Positions 53,756 through 62,303 are shown, numbered from the stretch's first letter. The stretch: 64,000 bases of DNA from Xenorhabdus sp. BG5 (GCF_015163665.1 NZ_JADEUG010000015.1:27278-91277), one strand, 5' to 3'. Notes: generated by a model from the sequence alone, not told the origin. A program made the numbers and translations.

Positions 53756-53909
53756 TGTTTTTTTTGTTTTTGAATTAATTATTTGATTTTTAAGTGAATA
53801 AATTTTTATTGAGGCTGGATATTGTGATTATGTCATGAATTGATCGCAATCATACTTAGCATATTGATCACGTGCTATTTTGTACAAAATACAACTGTTA
53901 GGAATTGGT

Positions 53910-54113
53910 ATGGCAGAAGAGCGCAAGACGACGGTTTACAATGATGTTTGTCGTGTAATAGGTAGAGCTGTGGTGCTATTGAACGGACAGGTTATCACCG
54001 AGCGCACTATTTGGTTGATGCTGAAAGCGCAGCTTGATCAACTGGATGATGGCAACGAGTACATGCGGCAGATATACAGTACCGCTATAAGTTGGATGGA
54101 AGAGCGTATGTGA
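53910..54113 (+). CDS. YmgB/AriR-like small regulator
   Basis: The 67-residue helical protein (VCRVIGRAVVLLNGQVITER, TIWLMLKAQLDQLDDGNEYM) resembles YmgB/AriR-type small regulators in the pattern GRAV...LL...I...L...L. Start at 53910 (TTAGGA upstream) rather than 53880. It lies between OL and the cI transcript, in the opposite orientation, with a bidirectional terminator behind it. Confidence 0.55.
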   Translation: MAEERKTTVYNDVCRVIGRAVVLLNGQVITERTIWLMLKAQLDQLDDGNEYMRQIYSTAISWMEERM

Positions 54114-54116
54114 AAA

Positions 54117-54139
54117 AGCCCTCGCGGAGAGGGCTATTT
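54117..54139. terminator. Bidirectional terminator
   Basis: AGCCCTC/GAGGGCT stem, 5-base loop, with T-runs on both sides. It ends the YmgB-like transcript and the leftward repressor transcript. Confidence 0.85.
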
Positions 54140-54155
54140 TAGCTTTCAGTGAAAA

Positions 54156-54479
54156 CTAAAAAATCAGCTTAGATACGGCAATTGCAATGCTCGCTGTAGC
54201 TATGATGGTTGCTGCTATCCATTTAGTTTGCTTGCCTAGTTCTTCATGCAAATCAGCTTTTGTTGCATAGTTTGATTTGATGACAGCGAGATCTACTTTA
54301 ATGGAATGCACATCTTCTTCTAGTCTTTTCACTCTAGCTTCCATATTTCCACCTCCTCCACCATTGCCATTCTTTAATGATGATTGATTGTTGGGATGAT
54401 GTCCATCATTTGGTGAAACATTAGACACTAATCTTTTCCCACTAGAAAAATTAACAACGTTAGAGCTTTCAGGATTCAT
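54156..54479 (-). CDS. XhlA-like single-span membrane protein in the rexB position
   Basis: The 107-residue protein has a disordered Asn/Gly-rich N-terminus, a coiled coil ([20 protein letters not shown]) and a C-terminal membrane helix ([20 protein letters not shown]). The coil-plus-helix part resembles the XhlA type. I chose the ATG at 54479, five bases after AGGGGAG, over a GTG at 54485. It follows the 54907 gene and the repressor, so it should be expressed in the lysogen. A superinfection-exclusion role is suggested only by position. Confidence 0.6.
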   Translation of the reverse strand: MNPESSNVVNFSSGKRLVSNVSPNDGHHPNNQSSLKNGNGGGGGNMEARVKRLEEDVHSIKVDLAVIKSNYATKADLHEELGKQTKWIAATIIATASIAIAVSKLIF

Positions 54480-54907
54480 TTCCACTCCCCTTTACGAAAT
54501 ACTCTAAAGCGAGACTCCGTTTTATGAAGCACTTTACTCGGTTCGTCGACGCTAGAAATAGAAATTTTAATAGTATGAACACCTACACTTGCCATTTTGA
54601 CTGATAGTTCAGCGCGAAGAAATCCTGGGACGTCAACGGGGTCTGCGTCATCATCATTTGCTGTTACAGGTATTTTTACTGGTAATTTATCAGGCGGTTC
54701 TTTTAAGATTGTTACGCCACTTTTATCAATGATATCTAATGAAATTAAATATTCTTTTAACTGTTTAAGGCCAACAAAGGCAGCGGCAACCGTTATCTTT
54801 GTATCAACGGGTAATTTTTCACACTGAAAGTTAAGAATAGGTCCTTCATTACCATTTGTATCTTGAGCCGCTGGAAAAATGAAAGCTATTTTTTCTTTTC
54901 GTTCCAT
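54476..54907 (-). CDS. Hypothetical protein in the rexA position (143 aa)
   Basis: A beta-rich soluble protein, [20 protein letters not shown] near the start and [20 protein letters not shown] near the end, perhaps an Ig-like fold (DUF6941-like is a guess). ATG at 54907 has GGAGATAAA upstream. It lies 187 bases after the repressor stop in the same direction, in the place occupied by rexA in lambda, and is followed by an overlapping membrane-protein gene. Confidence 0.6.
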   Translation of the reverse strand: MERKEKIAFIFPAAQDTNGNEGPILNFQCEKLPVDTKITVAAAFVGLKQLKEYLISLDIIDKSGVTILKEPPDKLPVKIPVTANDDDADPVDVPGFLRAELSVKMASVGVHTIKISISSVDEPSKVLHKTESRFRVFRKGEWK

Positions 54908-55094
54908 TTTATCTCCTGCATCAAATAATCTGTTGAAAGATACTACATCACTCTTTCCAATGCCTGATCGGAAATCATCCAAATTGTGATGAAGGTGAAA
55001 GATTAGATAAAGGGCCGCACCTTGCAGCCTATATAAAAAATATGATCAGCATAACATTTCACAACGTTATGATTTACAGATGAAAATTTTATTG

Positions 55095-55526
55095 TTACCC
55101 TGCTTTACTGCCATGCTTCGCCAACATCTCGGCGAAAATTGCAGCAAAATGTGCCGATTTTGCCTTCAATTCCCGTAGAAAGCGTGAGGCTTCTTCTGCG
55201 GGTAAACTGTCAAATAGATCCAGTAATTCCTCCTGCTCCTGGGTCAATTTTCTATAGTTTGAAGGAATTTTTACATTGACTGGATGAATTGAGGTTTTAG
55301 GCAGTTGAAACATTTCTTCCGTATTAGGTTCACCAGTTCCGTCTTGCAGCCACTCTAAAGAGCACTTCAAAGCCTTAGACAATTCGAGCAAAAACCTTGG
55401 CCTCTTTGTAGCACCACTTTCTAGTTGCTGAATTGACTGTTGTTTAACGCCAGCAAGGGCGGCCAACTCTACTTGAGTTAGGTTTAGTTCAACCCTGCGA
55501 TTTCTGACGCGCTCTGAAATTGACAT
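55095..55526 (-). CDS. Prophage repressor (CI-like), lacking the S24 peptidase domain
   Basis: The 143-residue protein has an XRE helix-turn-helix ([32 protein letters not shown]) closely matching that of the divergent Cro. Instead of the LexA/CI peptidase domain it has a short helical tail ([20 protein letters not shown]). It should bind the five operators at OL and OR. Without a self-cleaving domain, RecA-driven induction by cleavage is not expected. AGGAG lies upstream of the ATG. Confidence 0.85.
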   Translation of the reverse strand: MSISERVRNRRVELNLTQVELAALAGVKQQSIQQLESGATKRPRFLLELSKALKCSLEWLQDGTGEPNTEEMFQLPKTSIHPVNVKIPSNYRKLTQEQEELLDLFDSLPAEEASRFLRELKAKSAHFAAIFAEMLAKHGSKAG

Positions 55527-55555
55527 ATGTACTCCTGTTCTAATCCCTAATTTTC

Positions 55556-55614
55556 ACAAGAAAAGTTGTATTTGACAAACAAGCAAATTTGTTCTTAAAT
55601 ACAAGAAATTTTGT
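55556..55614. promoter_or_regulatory. OR: three repressor operators
   Basis: ACAAGAAAAGTTGT (55556-55569), ACAAGCAAATTTGT (55579-55592) and ACAAGAAATTTTGT (55601-55614) are spaced 23 and 22 bases apart between cI and cro. They match the two OL sites (consensus ACAAGAAANTTTGT). Confidence 0.8.
55572..55600 (+). promoter_or_regulatory. PR, rightward early promoter
   Basis: TTGACA (55572-55577), 17 bases, TTAAAT (55595-55600). The middle operator lies within the spacer, so repressor or Cro binding would block it. cro follows with AGGAGG before its ATG. Confidence 0.75.
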
Positions 55615-55626
55615 ATAGGAGGTACA

Positions 55627-55839
55627 ATGGAGACATTATCGGAACGTATGAAAGCCAGACGTTCAGAAATGAACATGACTCAATCTGAACTTGCCGCAAT
55701 TGTCGGTATTCGGCAACAAGCGATTCAACAAATAGAATCGGGATTGATTAAGCGCCCCAGATTTATTTTGGAAATCGCCTATGCTCTTAGATGTGATCCA
55801 TCATGGCTGATTAACGGTAATCACAATACTATTGCATGA
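55627..55839 (+). CDS. cro: Cro-like repressor
   Basis: The 70-residue protein is an XRE helix-turn-helix ([32 protein letters not shown]) nearly identical in its recognition region to the divergent repressor, so both should read the same operators. First gene of the rightward early transcript; AGGAGG lies upstream. Confidence 0.88.
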   Translation: METLSERMKARRSEMNMTQSELAAIVGIRQQAIQQIESGLIKRPRFILEIAYALRCDPSWLINGNHNTIA

Positions 55840-55858
55840 TCGCGCTATTGCGCAAACT

Positions 55859-55895
55859 CCTACAATGAATGCTCCGCCCGTGTGGAGAGTCCCTA
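55859..55895 (+). promoter_or_regulatory. nutR/putR-like antitermination site
   Basis: Exact 37-bp inverted copy of 53574-53610, in the sense orientation of the rightward transcript, 20 bases after cro as nutR is in lambda. It has the same CTCCGC-CCGT-GTGGAG hairpin and is followed by a second small hairpin (CCACC/GGTAGG region). Confidence 0.7.
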
Positions 55896-56287
55896 TCAAC
55901 CACCTATTGGTAGGCTAAACCATAACCAACCCGAAATTATCGGGCAGCCTCGCAAAGAGGACTGGTTCAACTGACCCGAAATAATCAGGGCAATTTCTAT
56001 CCCTATCTATGATCATCATCTATCTCAGGACAGTTGATACTTTAGGTGTCGCGGAAAAATTTTACGTGACCATCCATCATCTATCTCAGGATAGTTGATG
56101 TATCTGTATATTTATTAAACGAAACTAAACATTAGGAATTTTACGTATGGGAATTAAAGATGGGAAAAGAAAACCCCAGTTGCTGTAACAACTGAGGTTC
56201 CTGAAATGCAACTTGAGATGTCGATTTAACGACTGAGGGGCAGTATGCAAGTCCCCCTCAAAACAACATTTCTATGGAGAATTATAC
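55896..56287 (+). other. Structured leader between cro and the replication genes; no cII found
   Basis: No convincing cII-like gene is present. CCCGA/TCGGG (55931-55945 region) and CCTC/GAGG hairpins lie between ACCA and TGGT arms, suggesting a three-way junction. A 25-base direct repeat with one mismatch occurs at 56014-56038 and 56075-56099, each able to fold (CTATC/GATAG in the second). A further hairpin CAGTTG/CAACTG lies near 56177-56199. A 13-codon frame at 56146 is too short to support. Confidence 0.45.
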
Positions 56288-56455
56288 ATGAAAACACAAT
56301 TTAATCACAGCGCTGTGCATAAAAATAACATGCGTGACAGGTTGGCGCGTTCCGTTACTGAGGATGGAGCGAAAAAGTTACGTGACGCTCTGGAAGACGC
56401 CAGATTGCGTCTGGGGCATAGCGAGGAGCTGACCGGAGGGAAGCGGCATGGGTAA
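56288..56455 (+). CDS. Small phage protein (55 aa)
   Basis: ATG at 56288 (TGGAGA upstream) opens KTQFNHSAVHKNNMRDRLAR and continues helical and charged to a stop overlapping the next gene's ATG. Overlap and binding site support it. Function unknown; it lies where some lambdoid phages have a small gene before O. Confidence 0.65.
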   Translation: MKTQFNHSAVHKNNMRDRLARSVTEDGAKKLRDALEDARLRLGHSEELTGGKRHG

Positions 56456-57317
56456 CGTTGCATACGCCGATTTTGGAGCTAAAAACAGGCAAGAGAGGCC
56501 AACAGTGGCGAATCTAGAAGACGGGTTCACCAGGGTAGCTAATGAGCTTCTTGATGCAGTTTTATTATCAGGACTGACTGAAACTCAGTTGTACATTGTG
56601 TTGGCTATCTGGAGAAAAACCTACGGGTACAATAAAAAAATGGACTGGATCAGTAATGAGCAGTTCCAGCAAATGACTACCAAAGATAGTACCAAATGCT
56701 CTACTGCCAAAAACCAGTTAATCAGGATGAAAGTTCTGATTCAAAGCGGTCGGCAAATTGGTATGAACAAGAACATTTCGGAATGGGAGACGAAGTTTAA
56801 CGGATTCAGTAAAAGTTTTACCAAATCGGTAAAGAAAAGTTTTACCGAATCAGTAAATCGCTCTTTACCGAATCAGTCAAACACAAAAGACAATATTACA
56901 AAAGACAAGAAAGACAATAAAAACATATTGCCCGAACCTGTTCAGGCAGCATGTGAAAAGTTGCCTCATAAGCCAGCCAAACAAGACCAAATCCAATCAG
57001 CATTTGAAAATATTTTCTGGCTGGCAGGAATGCGTAAGGTCGGTAAGCCAAAAGCACTATCCTCGTTCAAATCTCAGTTCAAAGCGTGGAGGAAAGAAAC
57101 GGGAGGGACGCCAGAGCAGTTTGCTGAATTTCTGGTGGCAGATATCCGGCTACGCTTGCAGTCAAGAATATTTGGCTTTGAAAATCTTCACCCCTCTACT
57201 TACCTAAACCAGCAGCGCTGGACAGACGAAAAACCAACCACAAATACACCAACTAAACCTACCGTAGGTCAATCAGGGATCACTGTCAGTGAATCGGGAC
57301 TGGTTTTTCTGGAGTAA
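56448..57317 (+). CDS. Phage replication protein O-like
   Basis: The 289-residue protein has the replication protein O N-terminal winged helix (RPTVANLEDGFTRVANELLD, GLTETQLYIVLAIWRKTYGY). A linker follows whose DNA contains four iterons (56796-56880), as lambda ori lies within O. The C-terminal part has FWLAGMRKVGKPKALSSFKS. It would bind the internal origin and recruit the helicase. Confidence 0.88.
   Translation: MGNVAYADFGAKNRQERPTVANLEDGFTRVANELLDAVLLSGLTETQLYIVLAIWRKTYGYNKKMDWISNEQFQQMTTKDSTKCSTAKNQLIRMKVLIQSGRQIGMNKNISEWETKFNGFSKSFTKSVKKSFTESVNRSLPNQSNTKDNITKDKKDNKNILPEPVQAACEKLPHKPAKQDQIQSAFENIFWLAGMRKVGKPKALSSFKSQFKAWRKETGGTPEQFAEFLVADIRLRLQSRIFGFENLHPSTYLNQQRWTDEKPTTNTPTKPTVGQSGITVSESGLVFLE
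56796..56880. repeat. Prophage replication origin iterons inside the O-like gene
   Basis: TTTAACGGATTCAGTAAA (56796-56813), TTTACCAAATCGGTAAA (56817-56833), TTTACCGAATCAGTAAA (56841-56857) and TTTACCGAATCAGTCAA (56864-56880) repeat every 21-24 bases. The motif is near-palindromic. Position within O matches lambdoid origins. Confidence 0.75.
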
Positions 57318-57319
57318 CC

Positions 57320-57427
57320 ATGAAATCACGAATCAAGACCATGCTCATGTTTGGTTACAACCACGGGCTGATTAGCGCTGATGTGGTTAATTATTGGTTC
57401 AAAAAATTAAATTTGAAGGAGGCATGA
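57320..57427 (+). CDS. Small phage protein (35 aa)
   Basis: ATG at 57320 with GGAG upstream encodes KSRIKTMLMFGYNHGLISAD and 14 more residues, a pattern I recognise in short genes between O- and P-like genes of enterobacterial prophages. Its stop overlaps the next start. Confidence 0.6.
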   Translation: MKSRIKTMLMFGYNHGLISADVVNYWFKKLNLKEA

Positions 57428-59313
57428 TGACAATTACGGAGCTATCAGATCGTCTTTGGTCTGACGTTGAGCGGGTAGCAAAATATTTACTGCCAAATGG
57501 CAAACGTGAAAGCCATGAATGGGTTGCAGGTTCAGTGAATGGTGAGTCAGGCAAGAGTCTGAAAGTGAATCTTACCGGGAAGAAAGTCTGGTCAGATTTT
57601 GCTGAGGGAATCGGGGGTGATTTACTGGATTTATGGGTTCAGGTGAGGGATTGCAGTTTGCACCAAGCCATGACCGAAGCCAAACAATTTCTGGGCATTA
57701 CCGATGATGATCATAACTTCGAAGCCAAGCGCCAGAAGAAATTTAGCCGCCCTAAAACCGAGTCACTAAAAAAGCATATCCGCAAAACAGAAAACTGTTA
57801 CAGCTACCTTGAATGTAGGGGGATTAGCCGGGCAACAGCCGAAGAGTTCAAGGTGTGTGATGCTGTGATTTGGTCACACGATGAAAACCGGGAGTTACCC
57901 GCTATCGCCTTCCCCTACAAACGAGATGGTGAGTTGTTGCAGGTCAAGCGGATCAGCACTGAGCGTCCGAACGGGAAGAAGGTTATTTCCGTTGAAGCGG
58001 ACTGCGAACCCTGCTTGTTCGGATGGGATACGGTGCCGAAAAATGTCAGAGTCGTCATCCTTTGCGAAGGTGAAATTGACTGTATGAGTTATCACCAGTA
58101 CGAATTGCCCGCACTTTCTGTCCCGTTCGGCGGTGGCAAAGGTGCCAAGCAGCAATGGATTGAGTTTGAATATCACAACCTCGACCGCTTTGAGGAAATC
58201 TGGATCTCGATGGACAGCGACGAGGTAGGACAGGAAGCAGCAAAAGAAATTGCTAATCGATTGGGTGCGCATCGGTGCCGGCTGGTCAAGTTGCCGCACA
58301 AAGATATCAACGAGTGTTTGCAAGCCGGAATGACTCAGGACGAGGTAGTTTGCTGTCTTGAAACTGCCGCCTTTTTTGACCCAGAGGAGTTGTACAGTGC
58401 CAGAGAGTTCTATCATGACACAGTACAGGCATTCTACGGCAAGGAACAGTATTTATTTCGTAGCCCGTGGGAAACACTGAATCACAGTTTCAGTTTCCGG
58501 GAATCAGAATTAACCATACTCAACGGTGTTAATGGTCACGGAAAAAGTGAAATATTGGGGCATGTATTGTGTGAAGCCATGAGACAAGGAACAAGGGCGT
58601 GTGTGGCGTCATTCGAATTAAAACCCGCCATATTTCTCAAACGGCTGACTCGTCAGGCTACATGCAATAAGCGACCACCAATGATTGAACTGGAATCTGC
58701 CTTTAGTTTTTATGATGACCGACTCTGGATATTCGGACTCACCGGAACCGCAAAAGCAGATCGGCTATTAGATATTTTCCGGTATGCCAACCGTCGCTAT
58801 GGTATCAATCTATTCATTATCGATAGTCTGATGAAGTGCGGCATTGACGATGATGATTACAACGGGCAGAAGGCGTTTCTTGATTCGCTCTGTGACTTCA
58901 AGAATAAAACCAACAGTCATGTGATTCTTGTCACTCATAGCCGCAAAGCCGATAGTGAGGATAAACCTACTGGGAAAATGGATGTTAAAGGCTCTGGTTC
59001 AATCACGGATTTGACAGATAACTTATTTATCATCTGGCGCAACAAGCGTAGGGAAAGAGCATTGCAGAAGTTACAAGCCGGGCAATTGCTCAGTGATGAA
59101 GAACAGCGTCACACAAACGAGCCGGCTTCAATTCTTTGTCTGGAAAAGCAACGGAACGGTGAAGGATGGGAAGGTAAGATCCCGTTATACCTTGAAGAGC
59201 AATCCCACCAATTTCTCATCATGGAAGGCGCAACACCCTATAACTACATCGCCAATATGCCTAATTCTGACTATGACGAAGTTTGGCGCGGCGAGAATGT
59301 GACTGAATATTAA
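57427..59313 (+). CDS. Phage primase-helicase (Toprim + DnaB-type)
   Basis: The 628-residue protein has an N-terminal primase-like domain (SHEWVAGSVNGESGKSLKVN and WSDFAEGIGGDLLDLW), a Toprim domain (VVILCEGEIDCMSYHQYE, WISMDSDEVGQEAAKEI) and a RecA-type helicase domain (TILNGVNGHGKSEILGHVL, LFIIDSLMKCGIDDDDYNG, HVILVTHSRKADSEDK). The layout resembles T7 gp4-type proteins rather than lambda P. I prefer the ATG at 57427, five bases after AAGGAG, to the adjacent one at 57424. Confidence 0.9.
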   Translation: MTITELSDRLWSDVERVAKYLLPNGKRESHEWVAGSVNGESGKSLKVNLTGKKVWSDFAEGIGGDLLDLWVQVRDCSLHQAMTEAKQFLGITDDDHNFEAKRQKKFSRPKTESLKKHIRKTENCYSYLECRGISRATAEEFKVCDAVIWSHDENRELPAIAFPYKRDGELLQVKRISTERPNGKKVISVEADCEPCLFGWDTVPKNVRVVILCEGEIDCMSYHQYELPALSVPFGGGKGAKQQWIEFEYHNLDRFEEIWISMDSDEVGQEAAKEIANRLGAHRCRLVKLPHKDINECLQAGMTQDEVVCCLETAAFFDPEELYSAREFYHDTVQAFYGKEQYLFRSPWETLNHSFSFRESELTILNGVNGHGKSEILGHVLCEAMRQGTRACVASFELKPAIFLKRLTRQATCNKRPPMIELESAFSFYDDRLWIFGLTGTAKADRLLDIFRYANRRYGINLFIIDSLMKCGIDDDDYNGQKAFLDSLCDFKNKTNSHVILVTHSRKADSEDKPTGKMDVKGSGSITDLTDNLFIIWRNKRRERALQKLQAGQLLSDEEQRHTNEPASILCLEKQRNGEGWEGKIPLYLEEQSHQFLIMEGATPYNYIANMPNSDYDEVWRGENVTEY

Positions 59314-59404
59314 CCCCACCGTAAGGACTTTTGAGATGAAACTAACTGAGAGCTACACAGTAAACGACAGGTAATAGTGGCATGGAACCAGAGGGCAAAT
59401 AACG

Positions 59405-59554
59405 ATGAGTAAACTCAAATGCAGACGATGCAGAAAAATGTTAGACCGTTCGGATTTGGTTGCGGTTAGCGGGCGAGGCTCATTTACTGATTATTGCTGC
59501 CCTAACTGTGGCTGTAAAACATTTTCGCCTGTCGAGGAGAGTAACGGAGGCTAG
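59405..59554 (+). CDS. Small zinc-ribbon phage protein (49 aa)
   Basis: ATG at 59405 encodes SKLKCRRCRKMLDRSDLVAV and later YCCPNCGCKTF: two CxxC pairs forming a rubredoxin-like knuckle. The stop lies directly before the ninB start. Such small zinc proteins are common in the nin region. Confidence 0.7.
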   Translation: MSKLKCRRCRKMLDRSDLVAVSGRGSFTDYCCPNCGCKTFSPVEESNGG

Positions 59555-59995
59555 ATGGAATGTAATTTTCTATTCCATGAATCAACCAAACAGTCCGCAT
59601 GGCAGCAACTCAAAGAAGTGCTCGCAACAAATCAACCTCATCGCATCATCATCAAACCGTGGAAAAACACCCGATCGCTATCTCAGAACGCAACCATGCA
59701 TATGTGGTTTGGCGAGATTAGTCATTTTCTGAAATCCAACGGGGCGAAATTCTCACCAGATGAGGTTAAAGAGATGATGAAACATACATTTCTGGGTTAC
59801 GAGGTTGTGGAGCGGATTGATGCCAGAACGCAGGAACCAGAGCGTGTCAGGACACTACGCCAGACCTCCAAGCTGGATACGGGCGAGATGTTTCGGCTCA
59901 TGGAGCAAATTGAGCAGTGGGCTATGGACATTGGTTGTTTCGTGACAGCACCCCATGACAGTGATTACATGAAACTCAAACAGGAGGCAGGATGA
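59555..59995 (+). CDS. ninB: Recombination protein NinB
   Basis: The 146-residue protein matches the NinB/Orf family (RecFOR substitute): RIIIKPWKNTRSLSQNATMH, MWFGEISHFL, FSPDEVKEMMKHTFLGYE and SKLDTGEMFRLMEQIEQWA. It binds single-stranded DNA and helps phage recombination. AACGGAGG lies upstream of the ATG. Confidence 0.93.
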   Translation: MECNFLFHESTKQSAWQQLKEVLATNQPHRIIIKPWKNTRSLSQNATMHMWFGEISHFLKSNGAKFSPDEVKEMMKHTFLGYEVVERIDARTQEPERVRTLRQTSKLDTGEMFRLMEQIEQWAMDIGCFVTAPHDSDYMKLKQEAG

Positions 59996-60339
59996 ATGTT
60001 AAAAATATTTCTCAGCATCCCAATGAGTTAATTGGTGAGCTTTATGAAGAAAATAACCGATTACGCAAGCAATTATTGATAACCAGACAGAGTTTAATCA
60101 GTGCTAACTCACGTTTAGATGCAGCTCAACGTGAATTGAGTTTGCGCAATTTTGATATCAGTTGCATACCACCAATTTCTGTATCACCACAGATTAGACA
60201 ATGGATGGACGAATATGGCGTGCCGTGGGAAGCGCTATATTGCCAGATCTGCCGCAGTTGGTTTTCTGATTTAGATAGTGCATTCCCATACCATTTGGAA
60301 GGATGCAGGTGTAAATGTGATGAGGAGCAAAATCAGTGA
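59992..60339 (+). CDS. Hypothetical nin-region protein with coiled coil and zinc motif
   Basis: The 115-residue protein has an N-terminal coiled coil (NELIGELYEENNRLRKQLLI) and a C-terminal C2HC-type motif (YCQICRSWFSDL, PYHLEGCRCKCDEEQ). It overlaps ninB by 4 bases. Function unknown. Confidence 0.65.
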   Translation: MNVKNISQHPNELIGELYEENNRLRKQLLITRQSLISANSRLDAAQRELSLRNFDISCIPPISVSPQIRQWMDEYGVPWEALYCQICRSWFSDLDSAFPYHLEGCRCKCDEEQNQ

Positions 60340-60407
60340 GGTTTTTAATATTTATCGGATTTTGGACAGCACTCATGCTGATTATGGGATATTCGTTAGG
60401 GGGATAA
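60336..60407 (+). CDS. Very small membrane peptide (23 aa, GTG start)
   Basis: GTG at 60336 overlaps the preceding stop (GTGA) and has GAGGAG upstream; it encodes MRFLIFIGFWTALMLIMGYS plus three residues, one membrane helix. Tight coupling supports it; function unknown. Confidence 0.5.
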   Translation: MRFLIFIGFWTALMLIMGYSLGG

Positions 60408-60408
60408 G

Positions 60409-60657
60409 GTGGATAAACAGCAATACCAGTCATACCTAGATGGCGTTGATGACGTCATTAGGCGTGAGAGGGATTATAAACGATGGCCGACAATAAAACG
60501 TGCGTTCAAATATCTAATGTTGGCGATTTTTGGTGACTCCGGTGCTGTCAGTTATGCCGGATGTGTTTTTTATTTAGGGGCTGTCCTCACATCAATCAAA
60601 CATGGTGAATTTAAGAAGGAACGGGAGAATGAAAAAGCTGAGACGGAGAAAATGTAA
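60409..60657 (+). CDS. Hypothetical phage protein with one membrane segment (82 aa)
   Basis: GTG start with GGGGGAT upstream. The protein has a charged N-terminus ([20 protein letters not shown]), a hydrophobic middle ([18 protein letters not shown]) and a charged tail. It overlaps ninG. Family not recognised. Confidence 0.6.
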   Translation: MDKQQYQSYLDGVDDVIRRERDYKRWPTIKRAFKYLMLAIFGDSGAVSYAGCVFYLGAVLTSIKHGEFKKERENEKAETEKM

Positions 60658-61228
60658 AATCTGTCGGACGTGGTTCCATCCCCAATATGGCAATATTGAG
60701 TGGTGCAGCCCGGAACATGGCGCAGAATTAGCAATCAGAAAAAGAAACAGAGATAGGGAGAAAGCTGAACAGAAACGACAACGAGAACGACGACGAAAAG
60801 AAGTAGAAGCCCGCGACAAACTCAAAGCCCGCAAACTCTCAGTAAAACCACGCAGTTATTGGATTCAACAAGCTCAGCACTCCGTCAATGCCTATATCAG
60901 AGAACGAGACTGCGATTTACCGTGTGTTTCCTGTGGCACGCATACGTCTGCTCAGTGGGATGCAGGCCATTACCGGACAACCGCTGCTGCACCTCAATTG
61001 CGGTTTGATGAACGCAATATTCATCGTCAGTGTGTTGTCTGTAATCAGCATAAATCGGGGAATCTGGTTCCGTACAGGGTGGAGCTAATTCGGCGAATCG
61101 GTCTGACAGCGGTGGAGGCTATCGAATCCAATCATGATCGGCATCGTTGGACGATTGAGGAATGTAAGGCTATTAGGGATAAATACAGGCAGAAGCTCAA
61201 GGAATTACGGGCGCAGGAGGCGGCATGA
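60629..61228 (+). CDS. ninG: Recombination nuclease NinG (Rap)
   Basis: The 199-residue protein matches Nin[21 protein letters not shown], a highly charged coiled region, [40 protein letters not shown] and an Arg-rich C-terminus. Rap is a branched-DNA endonuclease. Start at 60629 (GGGAGA upstream) rather than 60602. Confidence 0.93.
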   Translation: MKKLRRRKCKICRTWFHPQYGNIEWCSPEHGAELAIRKRNRDREKAEQKRQRERRRKEVEARDKLKARKLSVKPRSYWIQQAQHSVNAYIRERDCDLPCVSCGTHTSAQWDAGHYRTTAAAPQLRFDERNIHRQCVVCNQHKSGNLVPYRVELIRRIGLTAVEAIESNHDRHRWTIEECKAIRDKYRQKLKELRAQEAA

Positions 61229-61419
61229 ATATTATCTTCGATGATTTTTATGAAGCTCTGGAGGATGCCAGACATAAAAAAGAAAAGTATGGCAGAGATT
61301 ACAACATCATCCAGTTCAAAGACCGGGCCATTGTAGTTGGGGAAGTCATGCTCGGCGTCAGGGTTATGTTTAGCACTGCCAATGATAGTTATCACACAGT
61401 ATTGCCGGGGATAAAATGA
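61225..61419 (+). CDS. Hypothetical nin-region protein (64 aa)
   Basis: Short protein ([40 protein letters not shown]) overlapping ninG and the Q-like gene by 4 bases on each side. GCAGGAGG lies upstream. Family not recognised. Confidence 0.65.
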   Translation: MNIIFDDFYEALEDARHKKEKYGRDYNIIQFKDRAIVVGEVMLGVRVMFSTANDSYHTVLPGIK

Positions 61420-62249
61420 ACTTAGAATCACTACCAAAATATTTTTCACCTAAAACTGTTCACATTAGTGACTCTCCAGCCGCAACAGCTACTGATGCAT
61501 TCTCAATTACCGATGTTATGGCCTCGCTAGGATTGGCGTCCGCTCAGGCGAGGTTGGGTATTGAGCTGTTTTTGGCGAAACAGGGGATCAATAAACCCGA
61601 TGACGCGGTGGAGAGTCTCTACCAGTATGCACTGACGCAGGTTCACAAACACCTTGCAATCGCAAAACTCGATGAGGATATTAGGGTATCCGTACTGCAA
61701 ATACTCGCAAATTATGCATTTCAGGATTATGCGAGGAGCGCGGCTAGCAAAAAGCCGTGTCCAGATCCAGATTGCGATGGCGGTTTCATCTCGGTACGTA
61801 AATTCACGACAAAATTTGGAACAAGAGAAGGGATGCTCGTTGGCTCATTGGCATCACTGGGTCTGAAACCAACGCGATTTGTCACCTCTGCTCGTGAAGT
61901 TGAGGAAACCTGTCGCATTGTCTGCAAGACCTGCAATGGTAAGGCGGAGATTAGTCACTCTTGCCGCTGCAATGGTCGTGGTGAAGTTCTGGATAAGAGG
62001 CAAACACAGTTGCTCGGCATTCCAACCTATAAAACCTGCCCTAAATGCTCAGGTCGTGGATATTCCAGATTACCCGCTGAGGATGTTAGGAGAGCTATCT
62101 GTGATGAGGTAATGGAGTTACCTGAAACGACATGGAGGAGGAACTTCAAGCAGCTCTACGAATCATTGGTAGAGGAATGCTTCAAAGAAGAAGCAAAGGC
62201 CGATTCTGTTCTATCAAAACTAACAAAAAGAGAAATTATTTTCACATAA
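61416..62249 (+). CDS. Late antitermination protein Q-like
   Basis: The 277-residue protein matches the phage 82/HK022-type Q family: [20 protein letters not shown], a central helical region and a zinc-binding region with CKTCNGKAEI, CRCNGRGEV and CPKCSGRGYS. It would let polymerase from the late promoter read through the downstream terminator. The candidate promoter and terminator lie in the next 160 bases. Confidence 0.9.
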   Translation: MNLESLPKYFSPKTVHISDSPAATATDAFSITDVMASLGLASAQARLGIELFLAKQGINKPDDAVESLYQYALTQVHKHLAIAKLDEDIRVSVLQILANYAFQDYARSAASKKPCPDPDCDGGFISVRKFTTKFGTREGMLVGSLASLGLKPTRFVTSAREVEETCRIVCKTCNGKAEISHSCRCNGRGEVLDKRQTQLLGIPTYKTCPKCSGRGYSRLPAEDVRRAICDEVMELPETTWRRNFKQLYESLVEECFKEEAKADSVLSKLTKREIIFT

Positions 62250-62273
62250 ATATTAAATGATAGATAAACAATA

Positions 62274-62303
62274 TTGACAGAGTGGCGAAAATAGCCCATC
62301 ATT
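62274..62303 (+). promoter_or_regulatory. Candidate late promoter PR'
   Basis: TTGACA (62274-62279), 18 bases, CATCAT (62298-62303), just after the Q-like gene. A CCCATC/GATGGG hairpin overlaps the start region. Confidence 0.45.

Noticed and set aside
56146..56187. 13-codon frame with a good binding site in the cro-O leader
   Set aside because: Too short to distinguish from chance; possible leader peptide only.
57895..58416. 173-codon leftward frame inside the primase-helicase gene
   Set aside because: Antisense to strongly recognised Toprim motifs; shadow frame.
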